The notes under the pieces are model-generated. The model was not told the origin of the DNA, made no database searches, and saw nothing but the letters and a program-made list of their open reading frames with translations. Shown here piece by piece: positions 1-8,501 of a DNA stretch of 64,000 nucleotides. Location of the stretch: positions 1 through 64,000 of the forward strand of contig CAJLMA010000003.1 of the NCBI GenBank assembly GCA_905207705.1, read 5' to 3'. Origin of the DNA: an uncultured Prevotellaceae bacterium. Lineage in GTDB: Bacteria; Bacteroidota; Bacteroidia; Bacteroidales; Muribaculaceae. Made by a program: the position numbers and the translations under genes. Each line of letters begins with the position of its first letter. The first letter of the stretch is position 1.

Positions 1-1979
1 TTCAAGTCGTTGTGATTTGCTTTCAAATTTGTATTTTTGTAGTATTCTAAACAGCATTTGCAAGTGAAGCTCGAAGCTTCAAGTCGTTGTGATTTGCTTT
101 CAAATTTGTATTTTTGTAGTATTCTAAACAGCCAATTTTTTTTACCATACAGGTAGCACCTGGTTGTGATTTGCTTTCAAATTTGTATTTTTGTAGTATT
201 CTAAACAGCCCTTTGACTTGCTCAACATTAGACATAAGAGTTGTGATTTGCTTTCAAATTTGTATTTTTGTAGTATTCTAAACAGCCTTGGTAGCTCCAG
301 ATTCCCAATAACGATTGTTGTGATTTGCTTTCAAATTTGTATTTTTGTAGTATTCTAAACAGCACAAGAGTAGACGGCAATGCCAAATTCATAGTTGTGA
401 TTTGCTTTCAAATTTGTATTTTTGTAGTATTCTAAACAGCGTTCGGCGAAACTATCCTGCAAGATAGCTTGTTGTGATTTGCTTTCAAATTTGTATTTTT
501 GTAGTATTCTAAACAGCATCTGCTTTGTTTAATGTTAATAATATGCTGTTGTGATTTGCTTTCAAATTTGTATTTTTGTAGTATTCTAAACAGCCAAAGA
601 AGTAAAACATTTCATAATCGATGGGTTGTGATTTGCTTTCAAATTTGTATTTTTGTAGTATTCTAAACAGCACGTTTACTTGGAGAAGGAGATTTGGTAG
701 TGTTGTGATTTGCTTTCAAATTTGTATTTTTGTAGTATTCTAAACAGCGAGCTGTTACTCCGCTAACGTTCAATGATCGTTGTGATTTGCTTTCAAATTT
801 GTATTTTTGTAGTATTCTAAACAGCATTTTGTATTTCAATATTCTGAGCTTCAGCGTTGTGATTTGCTTTCAAATTTGTATTTTTGTAGTATTCTAAACA
901 GCTCCTCGATACAACAAGATAATGTATTACGGGTTGTGATTTGCTTTCAAATTTGTATTTTTGTAGTATTCTAAACAGCAAAGGTATTCGTCATTAATAG
1001 GAGCAACCCGTTGTGATTTGCTTTCAAATTTGTATTTTTGTAGTATTCTAAACAGCTAATATTCTCTCGTAGACCTATTATGATAAGTTGTGATTTGCTT
1101 TCAAATTTGTATTTTTGTAGTATTCTAAACAGCACAGGGCTGATAATACATACATGATTAGCCGTTGTGATTTGCTTTCAAATTTGTATTTTTGTAGTAT
1201 TCTAAACAGCTGTAAAGAGGCCTGGAACTCACCAAGAACAGTTGTGATTTGCTTTCAAATTTGTATTTTTGTAGTATTCTAAACAGCTGGCCAGGAATAG
1301 AAACAAATCCACCATAGGTTGTGATTTGCTTTCAAATTTGTATTTTTGTAGTATTCTAAACAGCTTCCACATTAAACGGGTCGGAACGAAAAAGGTTGTG
1401 ATTTGCTTTCAAATTTGTATTTTTGTAGTATTCTAAACAGCCGGTGGAATTAAGATTATTGCTGACATGTGGTTGTGATTTGCTTTCAAATTTGTATTTT
1501 TGTAGTATTCTAAACAGCTGACCCGAAGAAGATACTTCAAATTTTACGTTGTGATTTGCTTTCAAATTTGTATTTTTGTAGTATTCTAAACAGCATTACA
1601 CGACTTCAGATGATGAACACTTTAGTTGTGATTTGCTTTCAAATTTGTATTTTTGTAGTATTCTAAACAGCGGAAAGCGCCATGGGCTTTTTCGGGAAAT
1701 GGTTGTGATTTGCTTTCAAATTTGTATTTTTGTAGTATTCTAAACAGCAGATGGCCAAGGATACTGAGGTGATTGTGGGTTGTGATTTGCTTTCAAATTT
1801 GTATTTTTGTAGTATTCTAAACAGCCGTCGTTTCCGTCGGGGGCGGGTGCATCCGGTTGTGATTTGCTTTCAAATTTGTATTTTTGTAGTATTCTAAACA
1901 GCCCGTGTTGGTTCTGTATTTGTCCCTTTCCCGTTGTGATTTGCTTTCAAATTTGTATTTTTGTAGTATTCTAAACAGC
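1..1979 (+). CRISPR. Type II-C CRISPR array, 26 repeats, continuing off the left edge
   Basis: There are 26 copies of a 47-bp repeat (starts GTTGTGATTTGC, ends TCTAAACAGC). The first is at 9-55 and the last at 1933-1979, with 25 full spacers. Spacers are 30 bp except one of 29 bp (1519-1547), so the period is 77. I saw no base change in any repeat, and there is no degenerate end copy. The 8 bases before the first repeat are the tail of another spacer, so the array extends left of the window. The crRNA strand is taken as plus, because the repeat 5' part pairs with the tracrRNA anti-repeat near 7253-7278. Repeat length and start are typical of Bacteroidetes type II-C arrays. Spacer targets cannot be judged here. 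Confidence 0.98.
32..39 (+). promoter_or_regulatory. Promoter-like -7 box inside each CRISPR repeat (first copy given)
   Basis: Bases 24-31 of every repeat read TATTTTTG, an exact match to the Bacteroidetes -7 consensus TAnnTTTG. GTTG at repeat bases 1-4 lies 19 bp upstream, one mismatch from the -33 TTTG box. Transcription would begin near repeat base 37, just before each spacer. The same arrangement occurs in all 26 repeats. Repeat-embedded promoters are known from Neisseria type II-C arrays; activity here is inferred. Confidence 0.45.
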
Positions 1980-2057
1980 ACATCTCATGCAATCAACTAC
2001 ATGTCAACCAATTACGCCCAAGAATAGAATTAATTTTTCAAGCTGTTCAAATCTTAC

Positions 2058-2081
2058 AAAACCCGTTACTAAACGGGTTTT
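2058..2081. terminator. Bidirectional terminator between CRISPR array and cas2
   Basis: A 10-bp perfect stem (2058-2067 with 2072-2081, loop ACTA) is followed by a T-rich run on the plus strand and TTTTG on the minus strand. It sits between the rightward array and the leftward cas operon and would stop both. Confidence 0.8.
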
Positions 2082-2092
2082 ATTTTTATAGA

Positions 2093-2425
2093 CTAAAACA
2101 ATTCCAATTGCTGTCCAGGGACATTGACCTTAGATGGTTTTGCCCCATAAAATAATTCCATTTGGCCAAATTGCTTATCAGTGATACAAATTATGCCCAC
2201 CTTTCCCGTGTCAGGCAAGAACGACTTCACCCTATTTACATGAACAATCGCATTTTCCCTACTTGCACAATGCCTCATATATATTGAAAATTGAAACATT
2301 GTAAATCCGTCTTCGACAAGATTCTTACGAAAAAGTGTATATGCTTTCCTCTCTTTCTTTGTTTCAGTCGGAAGATCGAAAAACACCAGAACCCACATGA
2401 CCCTATATTCACTTATTCGACTCAA
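2093..2425 (-). CDS. cas2: CRISPR-associated endoribonuclease Cas2
   Basis: This 110-residue protein has the Cas2 ferredoxin-like pattern: the first strand ends in VFFDLPT, with the expected Asp near residue 17, followed by a helix with TKKERKAY. Cas2 dimers bridge two Cas1 dimers in the spacer-integration complex. The start codon overlaps the cas1 stop (ATGA type), so the two are translationally coupled. It is the last gene of cas9-cas1-cas2. No csn2 or cas4 follows, which fits subtype II-C. Confidence 0.95.
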   Translation of the reverse strand: MSRISEYRVMWVLVFFDLPTETKKERKAYTLFRKNLVEDGFTMFQFSIYMRHCASRENAIVHVNRVKSFLPDTGKVGIICITDKQFGQMELFYGAKPSKVNVPGQQLELF

Positions 2426-3345
2426 TATTCAGGATACGATATTTTTCTCAATTCGCCACTAAAACATTTAAACAAAGATGCAGTCGTTTCCGCTACAGCA
2501 ACCATCAACGGCCTGCGTTTTCCCTTTATAACCACATCAAGCGTCGGAATCGACAATAACTCTGTCTTTATATCCCGAGTCAATTCCAATTCTTCATCGT
2601 CATGCGACACATGCTTGCGAAACAATTCAAATACAAGTTTGTCCACATAAGGACGATACGGTTCCATAATATCATCGGCAAGGCAATATGCATTATACCT
2701 ATTATGATGATGTATCCCCAACGTAGGAAACAAACCGTTCGCAACAAGAGATCGTGCAACTACAGCCCTAAGTATCGCATATCCATAATTCAACAAATTA
2801 TTCGGAGGTACACCTTCCCTTCCACGACAAAATCCTTCTACCGCTGAATACATATTTTTCCAATAGTATGCAGCAGCTCTTGCCTCCATATTATCCACAT
2901 CCCCGCTACGAACATCACTTGCCCAAACATACATACATCTATGGCTATCTTTTAAGCATTCTTCAAGTACACGAGCCTGATTAATAATCTTGCATTTTAT
3001 CGTCTGTTGCCACAATTGCTTCTTTAATGGTTCTGACGCATTTAATTGCTGGCGGAAACGTTCATTTTGTATGGTATTCCCATACAGAGGCAATAACAAG
3101 CCCGTAGGCATGTGACAACTGTCGCATGTTATTACTGCGCAATTATTCTCCAGCAATGTTTCAAGCAACCCCGAAGTTATTGTTATCCTGCTGTTGTCGA
3201 TTATGACAACCCCAATATCCTCAATCGGGCGAGTAACTTCATCGGTACTTTCATCTTTTTTATTCCCGGGACGACTTATGACAATCTGCCCCGAACGAAG
3301 AGACAAATATGCCTGATTGCCGAAATACAAAGTTTTTTTAATCAT
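2422..3345 (-). CDS. cas1: CRISPR-associated integrase Cas1
   Basis: This 307-residue protein matches type II Cas1 in length. The metal-binding residues are visible: Glu154 in NMEARAAAYYW, His in LGIHHHNRYN (about 212-214), and Asp/Glu in CLADDIMEPYRP (about 224-228). The N-terminal beta domain begins with KKTLYFGNQAYLSL. It inserts new spacers together with Cas2. It starts 15 bp after the cas9 stop and overlaps cas2 by four bases, so the three genes form one operon. Confidence 0.96.
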   Translation of the reverse strand: MIKKTLYFGNQAYLSLRSGQIVISRPGNKKDESTDEVTRPIEDIGVVIIDNSRITITSGLLETLLENNCAVITCDSCHMPTGLLLPLYGNTIQNERFRQQLNASEPLKKQLWQQTIKCKIINQARVLEECLKDSHRCMYVWASDVRSGDVDNMEARAAAYYWKNMYSAVEGFCRGREGVPPNNLLNYGYAILRAVVARSLVANGLFPTLGIHHHNRYNAYCLADDIMEPYRPYVDKLVFELFRKHVSHDDEELELTRDIKTELLSIPTLDVVIKGKRRPLMVAVAETTASLFKCFSGELRKISYPEY

Positions 3346-3360
3346 ACACGCATCTTAAAA

Positions 3361-6300
3361 TCAATACTCACCAACCGAAACAATCTGTCCTATGTGATTT
3401 ACTCTAACTTTAACCACACGCTCAAGATTTTTTAAACTACTAATCCTTTTATATGACATGCCCTTTAAGCGAGCATCGTCTTTGATACTCGTTTCCAAAT
3501 GATGCCTAAACCAATAATCATTATCCGCCAACTTCTGCACTCGATACAAATGTTTGCTTATTTCAGTATAATTTCCCTCATCCGTAAGATCTATGTTATT
3601 TGGATCGAAATCAGAGTCTTCATCTGGGAAAACGAAATACTCATTTCGCTTCATTGTAAACAAAAATTGCCAACCTTCATCTTTATGATAATCCTTATCA
3701 ATTACCGACAGTCCTTGTGAGACCCGAGCCGTAGCCTCGAAAAATGACATCACCTTAGACTGCAAATTTCCTTTGGCATCACGATAAACTGCCACATGAT
3801 GATTATTACCTGTACTTACAAAATCGACAGGCTGAGTATTGCCTCCTGAATCGAGGACAAGTTTGCCATCGTAATCCCTCTTATCATGCAATGCCACCCC
3901 ATTGCTGATTCCAGAAACTGTCACTCGTTTTATCACATTTCCGTTTTTCAGATAAATAGGATTCTCGTCAAGATTTACAAAGGCTTTTTTTGCTTTTTCT
4001 TTGACATCCTTTCCTTCATAAGCATTCAATCTGTCCATGAGAGTGTCTTTCACCTCCTTATCCAAAACCTTGTCAATGTTCAAGTCAGGAGTTATCTTCT
4101 TTCTCGATGTATAATCATACCTAAACATCACGACTTTCACTTTCGACGGAACGCAACGAGTACCACTTCCTGCAACAAACACAGGATTCTTTTCCAGTCT
4201 GTTCTTGCCTGTAAAAGCCTTCTTTGCATCTCCTCCATACTCGTCCAGCCGAGCCAATAAAGCTTCTCTATATTCCTTATTAGCCACTGTCATGATTTTT
4301 TCTTTATCGAAAGCTTTTCCTACGCTCATGTATCCTGTTGAATATTTCTTTACACGACGATAAACAGTCTCATCATGCAATTGCCCTCTCGGCGTAAGTT
4401 GTACTTTACAAATTATTCCACCACGTCTTTTTATCTTGTTTATATTGGATGTCATCACTTTATTTTTCGATTTTATCGAAATAAGCACACATTCTAAATG
4501 TTTTTTTGCTTCAGTCCTAAAAACACTCTTAGGCATTGGAGCAACCATAATTCTCCTCTTACAATTCTCATTCTCATCTTTATGAGCCTTGAGATTATTA
4601 AAATAATTGATTATGCTTCTCCTCGAAAATGCGATAACCAACGCATCCATGGCATGATGGCGGTGGTCATCACGTTTCGACCACCCATTTATTCTTCTTA
4701 TTCTTTGTCCATCATCACGTCCTTGTATCACCTCTGTCATCCCAAGTTTATTGTATTTTTCCCAATCAAGTTCTTTTATCACATCGACGAGTTGCCAATC
4801 TTCGCGCAACCGTGCAGTTATTGCACCTGTTGTCGTGACTACTGTTTTGACGACATTTTCAAGAATTTCCACAGCCTTTCGAGCTATATAACTCGTGTTA
4901 TTCAAATCTCTCGCAAGGAAATCGGACGGAATTTCGGATGCCGACATCAGCAACCTTTTCTTTTTTGTTTCAGGCAACGGCAAATCCATCACTTTGCTCC
5001 TGTATTCGGCTACACCTTTGCCCCCATATTTTTCTGCCACATAGTCAAATGCGGTTCGTTTTCCCTTTTCCTTATTAACATAGCTCAATTCCAATGTCTT
5101 ATTTGATAATGAATCATCAAACAAACTGGCTTGTGGAATTATATGCTCAATATCAAAATCTTTGCTGAATAATTTATCTTTTGCAATATAAGTACCCGAA
5201 TACAACGTCTTATATCCGTTTTTCTCCAATTCTTTATAAAGCTTGTAACGTATCCGGTCATTGCGACTGACATATTTTAATCCAAATTCTTTTTTCAATG
5301 TCTCGTCTACATCTTTATTCTCTCGCTCGTTTTTTCTAATGTCATTCGACATCTTTTCTCTTTGCTTTGCATTGCTCTTTAAACTTCGAGACATTTCAAG
5401 CCTTATTTCATCAGGTCGCCCGTAACAGGCCATTATTTCATTTACCACATTGACCATTTGGTTCAGAATCTTCTCAACTACAGGATTCCGCAGACTGTTA
5501 TGAGGAAGCAATGGCAACTGTTCAACAAGTTGCTTTGATTCTATTTCCGACTTCGTTAGCGAACGACTGGAATGCCGGTATCCTGCCATCTCACACGACG
5601 TACTGTAATCGTTACCCTCTTTCATAAAAGGCAAAATCCGACGCATGGCTTTAACACTCAAGCTACCATATCCTTGCTCAAATACTACATTTGCCAAAAC
5701 CTCTGCCGCCTCAAAATCCATACCGCACTGTGCCATAATCTTTTTTATCAGGCTATCAATACCACTTTCAGACGCATCTCCTTCATAGGAATATAACAAA
5801 TGCCATAATCTGTACATGGGCTGACGCTCGAGTTCCATACCCGGCAATGATGAATCGAATGTCAAAATTCGTAAATCAAATCCCAATTTGACAAATTCGC
5901 TTTTGAGTACTTCCATGATTTGCCTACTCTTCATCTTTGCAAAATTATAAGATTGGGAACTTCTGCGTTCAATTATTTTCTGATATGCACCACGCAATAT
6001 TGCCTGTGTCTTATTTCCGTCTAATTCTTCAAAATTGATGGTATGGCTCTTGCTTCCATTAAATAAAAGTTTCAGCACTTCTTTCCTCGTCAACTTACGT
6101 TTCAAGTTAAGTTCATTCCAAAGGATGTCTTTTTCCTCCGGCTCAAGACGACGTTGTTCCTCTGTGCTTGTATCCGTAACTATCACATTGTTGAGAATCT
6201 GCCAGATTTTAAATTCTTGAAACAATGGAGAAGATTTAGGACACACTTTTGCACCTAAAATTCTTGTCTTTCCATCCTTATCCTCAATAGGCCATCTTTC

Positions 6301-7074
6301 CAATTCGCAATAATTTACTCGACCTTTTTGACTTTTCAACCTACGTTGGTAAAAAATAATTTTATCGCGAATCTCTTTTTTAAGTTCAAATGAAAGCTCC
6401 TTATGGAATTGTGATTGTGTTTTCCATATAACTTCAAATTCATGCAAATAATCCGAACGATAAAAAATCTTGTTTTTGAAGCTATAATTTGGCTCTTCCT
6501 TAAGCTTGTCAATCAGATATTGTCCGACAGTGAGACCATGCAGTTCATTACTTCGACATTCTATTTTTGCTAAATAGTTTTCCTGTTCCTCGTCTTTAAC
6601 CTTGTCAACTGATGTAGAATCATTTACCGTCAAGTCTTTACGGCTGCATTTATAACCTCTTTTCTTATTAAGCATCAACAATATACGAGCAAGTTCTTCA
6701 AGCGACACTCGCTCTGTTGCCGCTTTTGCCCTCAACATGTAAGTTTCAAATGTTGTCTTGTTCCCTTGTTCATGCAATATTGTTTCATCGTTTATGAAAT
6801 TATTTCTCTTAAGGCAATCTATCAACGCTTCTCGTCGCAACTTAAAGCGTTGCAAATTCCTGCGCATGCTCCGTTTCAGAGTTCTGCCCGAATTAGTTGA
6901 AACACTTTTACCTCTTTCAAAATTATCTTTTTCTCCATCTTGTCCTTGAGTAAGAGGATTGACCCTTACCCCCAAACGCACTATTGAAGATTGCTCATCG
7001 CTCGACTCTGCTTCATTTACCAAAGCCCACCCAATACTCGCAACGCCTAAATCAAGACCTAAGATTCTTTTCAT
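3361..7074 (-). CDS. cas9: CRISPR-associated endonuclease Cas9, type II-C
   Basis: The RNA-guided DNA nuclease, 1237 residues from the chosen start (MKRILGLDLG). RuvC-I is at residues 3-19 with Asp8. The Arg-rich bridge helix is at about 64-82. RuvC-II is DEIRLEMSR with Glu560. The HNH motif FDIEHIIP carries His644, and RuvC-III is RDDHRHHAMDA with His807 and Asp810. All catalytic residues are present, so both strands should be cut. The reading frame is open up to 7224, but that extension reads through the promoter and its residues do not look like Cas9. A second ATG at 7092 is possible; I prefer 7074 because the predicted transcript starts near 7095. The coding sequence looks more AT-rich than the downstream sugar-utilisation genes. 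Confidence 0.96.
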   Translation of the reverse strand: MKRILGLDLGVASIGWALVNEAESSDEQSSIVRLGVRVNPLTQGQDGEKDNFERGKSVSTNSGRTLKRSMRRNLQRFKLRREALIDCLKRNNFINDETILHEQGNKTTFETYMLRAKAATERVSLEELARILLMLNKKRGYKCSRKDLTVNDSTSVDKVKDEEQENYLAKIECRSNELHGLTVGQYLIDKLKEEPNYSFKNKIFYRSDYLHEFEVIWKTQSQFHKELSFELKKEIRDKIIFYQRRLKSQKGRVNYCELERWPIEDKDGKTRILGAKVCPKSSPLFQEFKIWQILNNVIVTDTSTEEQRRLEPEEKDILWNELNLKRKLTRKEVLKLLFNGSKSHTINFEELDGNKTQAILRGAYQKIIERRSSQSYNFAKMKSRQIMEVLKSEFVKLGFDLRILTFDSSLPGMELERQPMYRLWHLLYSYEGDASESGIDSLIKKIMAQCGMDFEAAEVLANVVFEQGYGSLSVKAMRRILPFMKEGNDYSTSCEMAGYRHSSRSLTKSEIESKQLVEQLPLLPHNSLRNPVVEKILNQMVNVVNEIMACYGRPDEIRLEMSRSLKSNAKQREKMSNDIRKNERENKDVDETLKKEFGLKYVSRNDRIRYKLYKELEKNGYKTLYSGTYIAKDKLFSKDFDIEHIIPQASLFDDSLSNKTLELSYVNKEKGKRTAFDYVAEKYGGKGVAEYRSKVMDLPLPETKKKRLLMSASEIPSDFLARDLNNTSYIARKAVEILENVVKTVVTTTGAITARLREDWQLVDVIKELDWEKYNKLGMTEVIQGRDDGQRIRRINGWSKRDDHRHHAMDALVIAFSRRSIINYFNNLKAHKDENENCKRRIMVAPMPKSVFRTEAKKHLECVLISIKSKNKVMTSNINKIKRRGGIICKVQLTPRGQLHDETVYRRVKKYSTGYMSVGKAFDKEKIMTVANKEYREALLARLDEYGGDAKKAFTGKNRLEKNPVFVAGSGTRCVPSKVKVVMFRYDYTSRKKITPDLNIDKVLDKEVKDTLMDRLNAYEGKDVKEKAKKAFVNLDENPIYLKNGNVIKRVTVSGISNGVALHDKRDYDGKLVLDSGGNTQPVDFVSTGNNHHVAVYRDAKGNLQSKVMSFFEATARVSQGLSVIDKDYHKDEGWQFLFTMKRNEYFVFPDEDSDFDPNNIDLTDEGNYTEISKHLYRVQKLADNDYWFRHHLETSIKDDARLKGMSYKRISSLKNLERVVKVRVNHIGQIVSVGEY

Positions 7075-7076
7075 AT

Positions 7077-7105
7077 TTTGAGAATTATTCATGATAATTC
7101 TCAAA
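7077..7105. repeat. 12-bp perfect inverted repeat over the cas9 promoter and start
   Basis: The arms 7077-7088 and 7094-7105 are exact reverse complements with a 5-bp centre. The repeat overlaps the cas9 -7 box and the likely transcription start, and one candidate start codon (7092) lies at its centre. It could be a repressor operator or, in RNA, a hairpin at the ribosome-binding region. No T-run follows on the cas9 strand, so it is not a terminator. Confidence 0.75.
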
Positions 7106-7133
7106 TTTATGAAATTAATGCTTATAGAACAAC
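7102..7133 (-). promoter_or_regulatory. cas9 operon promoter
   Basis: On the minus strand, TAAATTTG (7109-7102) matches the Bacteroidetes -7 box TAnnTTTG exactly. GTTG (7133-7130) lies 20 bp upstream, one mismatch from TTTG. The predicted start near 7095 leaves a leader of about 20 bases before the cas9 ATG at 7074. Confidence 0.6.
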
Positions 7134-7243
7134 ATATTAAATAATTTTCATAACTGCCTCGGCCATTAAACAACACAATGTTAAAAAACAATAATTTATT
7201 ATTCTTCCCACCTCGACAATCCAATTTCTAAAATACATTTCGC

Positions 7244-7251
7244 TATATTTG
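7244..7251 (+). promoter_or_regulatory. tracrRNA promoter -7 box
   Basis: TATATTTG matches TAnnTTTG exactly and lies just upstream of the anti-repeat. No good -33 box is seen. It is divergent from the cas9 promoter about 110 bp away. Confidence 0.5.
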
Positions 7252-7252
7252 T

Positions 7253-7350
7253 AATACAAATTTGAAGCATATCACAATAAGGATTATTCCGTTGTGAAAA
7301 CACTTAAAGCGGCACCAACCATTCTTATGGTGTAGTGTCGCTTTCGTTTT
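7253..7350 (+). ncRNA. tracrRNA
   Basis: Bases 7253-7278 are an anti-repeat: they match the reverse complement of repeat bases 1-27 except for one missing base and two changes, which would leave small bulges in the crRNA duplex. Next comes a short GGA/TCC stem (7281-7290), then a long hairpin with arms 7306-7315 and 7335-7344 that contains an inner ACCAT/ATGGT stem, and then CGTTTT. This is the usual tracrRNA order of anti-repeat, nexus-like stem and terminator. It is transcribed away from cas9 and towards the nuclease gene. Exact ends are estimated from the -7 box and the T-run. Confidence 0.88.
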
Positions 7351-7375
7351 ACAAGCAATTAAACTAATTTTTTGC

Positions 7376-8239
7376 TTAACGGGTTATGTCCCACTGCAAC
7401 AGGTTGAACGACGATTCCACCTTGCTCTCGGCAGTGTCGTCAAGTTCGTGGAAAAAATCCATTCCCGTCAACGCTTCAACTTCATCTACCGTCACGGCAT
7501 AATTCTTTATCGGGCCTTTACTGCTTCCGTTGGGATAAATAAACCCTATCGCACGCATCGGAGTTGCAAATGGAGCTAAAACCACTTTATAAAATTTATC
7601 AGGCACCACCACTCGGCTCTTGCCTATGGTTTTCATGTCGCTACTGTATATTGGTCCGGCGGCGATTATTATGGCGCTGTCGCGACGCGCCCAATCTCGC
7701 GCCTTGTCTTCGAGCTTGCTCCAACCGCCCGAATTCAAGCTTGCCTTTTGCGGACAAATATTGGTCATGTAGAATGATTCTTTCATTACCTCCCTGTCCC
7801 ACTTCATGTCGGCTGCCGGAGCCATGTGACCGCGCGTGTAACCCGAGTGTGTGTAATCTTGCGGCTCGGCACATCCGTACACCTGCTCATCGACCAAGAA
7901 ATTCTTATAGCGAGGCACTTTACCGTCGGTTTCCTTTCCTGTCAATTCATATATCACGCAATTTGGCACATGATATTTACTGTTGAAATACACTGTAAAC
8001 CCTCTATACACTACCTTCGTATTGTCAATCCCCTTAGGCATTTTAACGCTTTCGAGGTCGCAACCTGCCACATCATGCGCCAACTCAGAAGAATAAGCAT
8101 CATCTGCCACATACCGGCCCACAAAATACAATACTACTATTACCAGCCCAAACCATGCCGCCGATGTCAATGTTTTCATTATTTTGTTTATCGCTCCTGT
8201 CACGGTTTTGTTTTTCCTGCGTCTACTGCGTCTTGCCAT
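7376..8239 (-). CDS. Membrane-anchored DNA/RNA non-specific endonuclease (NUC family)
   Basis: 287 residues from the chosen start (MARRSRRRKNK). A basic N-terminus is followed by one membrane segment (about residues 27-43), then a beta-beta-alpha metal nuclease domain outside the membrane. The active-site motif reads TRGHMAPAADM with His138; the family usually has DRGH, so the first residue differs. The metal-ligand Asn is in MTNICPQ (about 160). It cleaves DNA or RNA without sequence preference, probably in the periplasm. An upstream ATG at 8260 lies before the predicted transcription start and was rejected. It neighbours the CRISPR locus, but nothing shows a functional link. Confidence 0.88.
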   Translation of the reverse strand: MARRSRRRKNKTVTGAINKIMKTLTSAAWFGLVIVVLYFVGRYVADDAYSSELAHDVAGCDLESVKMPKGIDNTKVVYRGFTVYFNSKYHVPNCVIYELTGKETDGKVPRYKNFLVDEQVYGCAEPQDYTHSGYTRGHMAPAADMKWDREVMKESFYMTNICPQKASLNSGGWSKLEDKARDWARRDSAIIIAAGPIYSSDMKTIGKSRVVVPDKFYKVVLAPFATPMRAIGFIYPNGSSKGPIKNYAVTVDEVEALTGMDFFHELDDTAESKVESSFNLLQWDITR

Positions 8240-8259
8240 AATATCATACAATGTTGACA

Positions 8260-8267
8260 CAAATTTA
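8260..8267 (-). promoter_or_regulatory. Nuclease gene -7 box
   Basis: The minus strand reads TAAATTTG, an exact TAnnTTTG match about 20 bases upstream of the chosen ATG at 8239. No convincing -33 box is seen. Confidence 0.4.
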
Positions 8268-8362
8268 CTAAAAATAATCCTTAACCATAAAACATACTAA
8301 ACATACCACGTCAATAATTGAAAATAAGCAAACCAATTTTTCTCATTGCGCTTGACATTCAC

Positions 8363-8370
8363 TACCTTTG
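8363..8370 (+). promoter_or_regulatory. pepT -7 box
   Basis: TACCTTTG matches TAnnTTTG. A T-run near 8337-8342 could serve as the -33 box. The leader would be about 125 bases and contains an 8-bp stem (8383-8390 with 8407-8414). Confidence 0.45.
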
Positions 8371-8382
8371 TACATCCGTATC

Positions 8383-8414
8383 CATTACGGCGTTGCCAGC
8401 GCAAAACCGTAATG
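8383..8414 (+). other. Hairpin in the pepT leader
   Basis: CATTACGG (8383-8390) pairs perfectly with CCGTAATG (8407-8414) around a 16-base loop. It lies in the predicted pepT 5' leader without a following T-run. I do not recognise a known riboswitch. Confidence 0.4.
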
Positions 8415-8501
8415 CTTGCGTCCACAAGAATTATTAACCCGTGGCCTGTTCGACTCAATGAAACAAGCACGAATGCACGCCACACGAAACATAAACACAA
8501 A

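Noticed and set aside
47..1565. Short open frames inside the CRISPR array
   Set aside because: They are translations of the repeat and differ only by spacer content; no protein is expected.
7075..7224. N-terminal extension of Cas9
   Set aside because: The extra 50 codons run through the predicted promoter and the inverted repeat and do not resemble Cas9; MKRILGLDLG is the family start.
7376..8239. The NUC nuclease as a CRISPR accessory gene
   Set aside because: It has its own promoter box, a membrane anchor and a periplasmic-type fold; only proximity links it to the CRISPR locus.
8346..8501. Upstream start for peptidase T
   Set aside because: The extra 52 residues precede the -7 box and do not match the family, which begins at MTVVDRFL.
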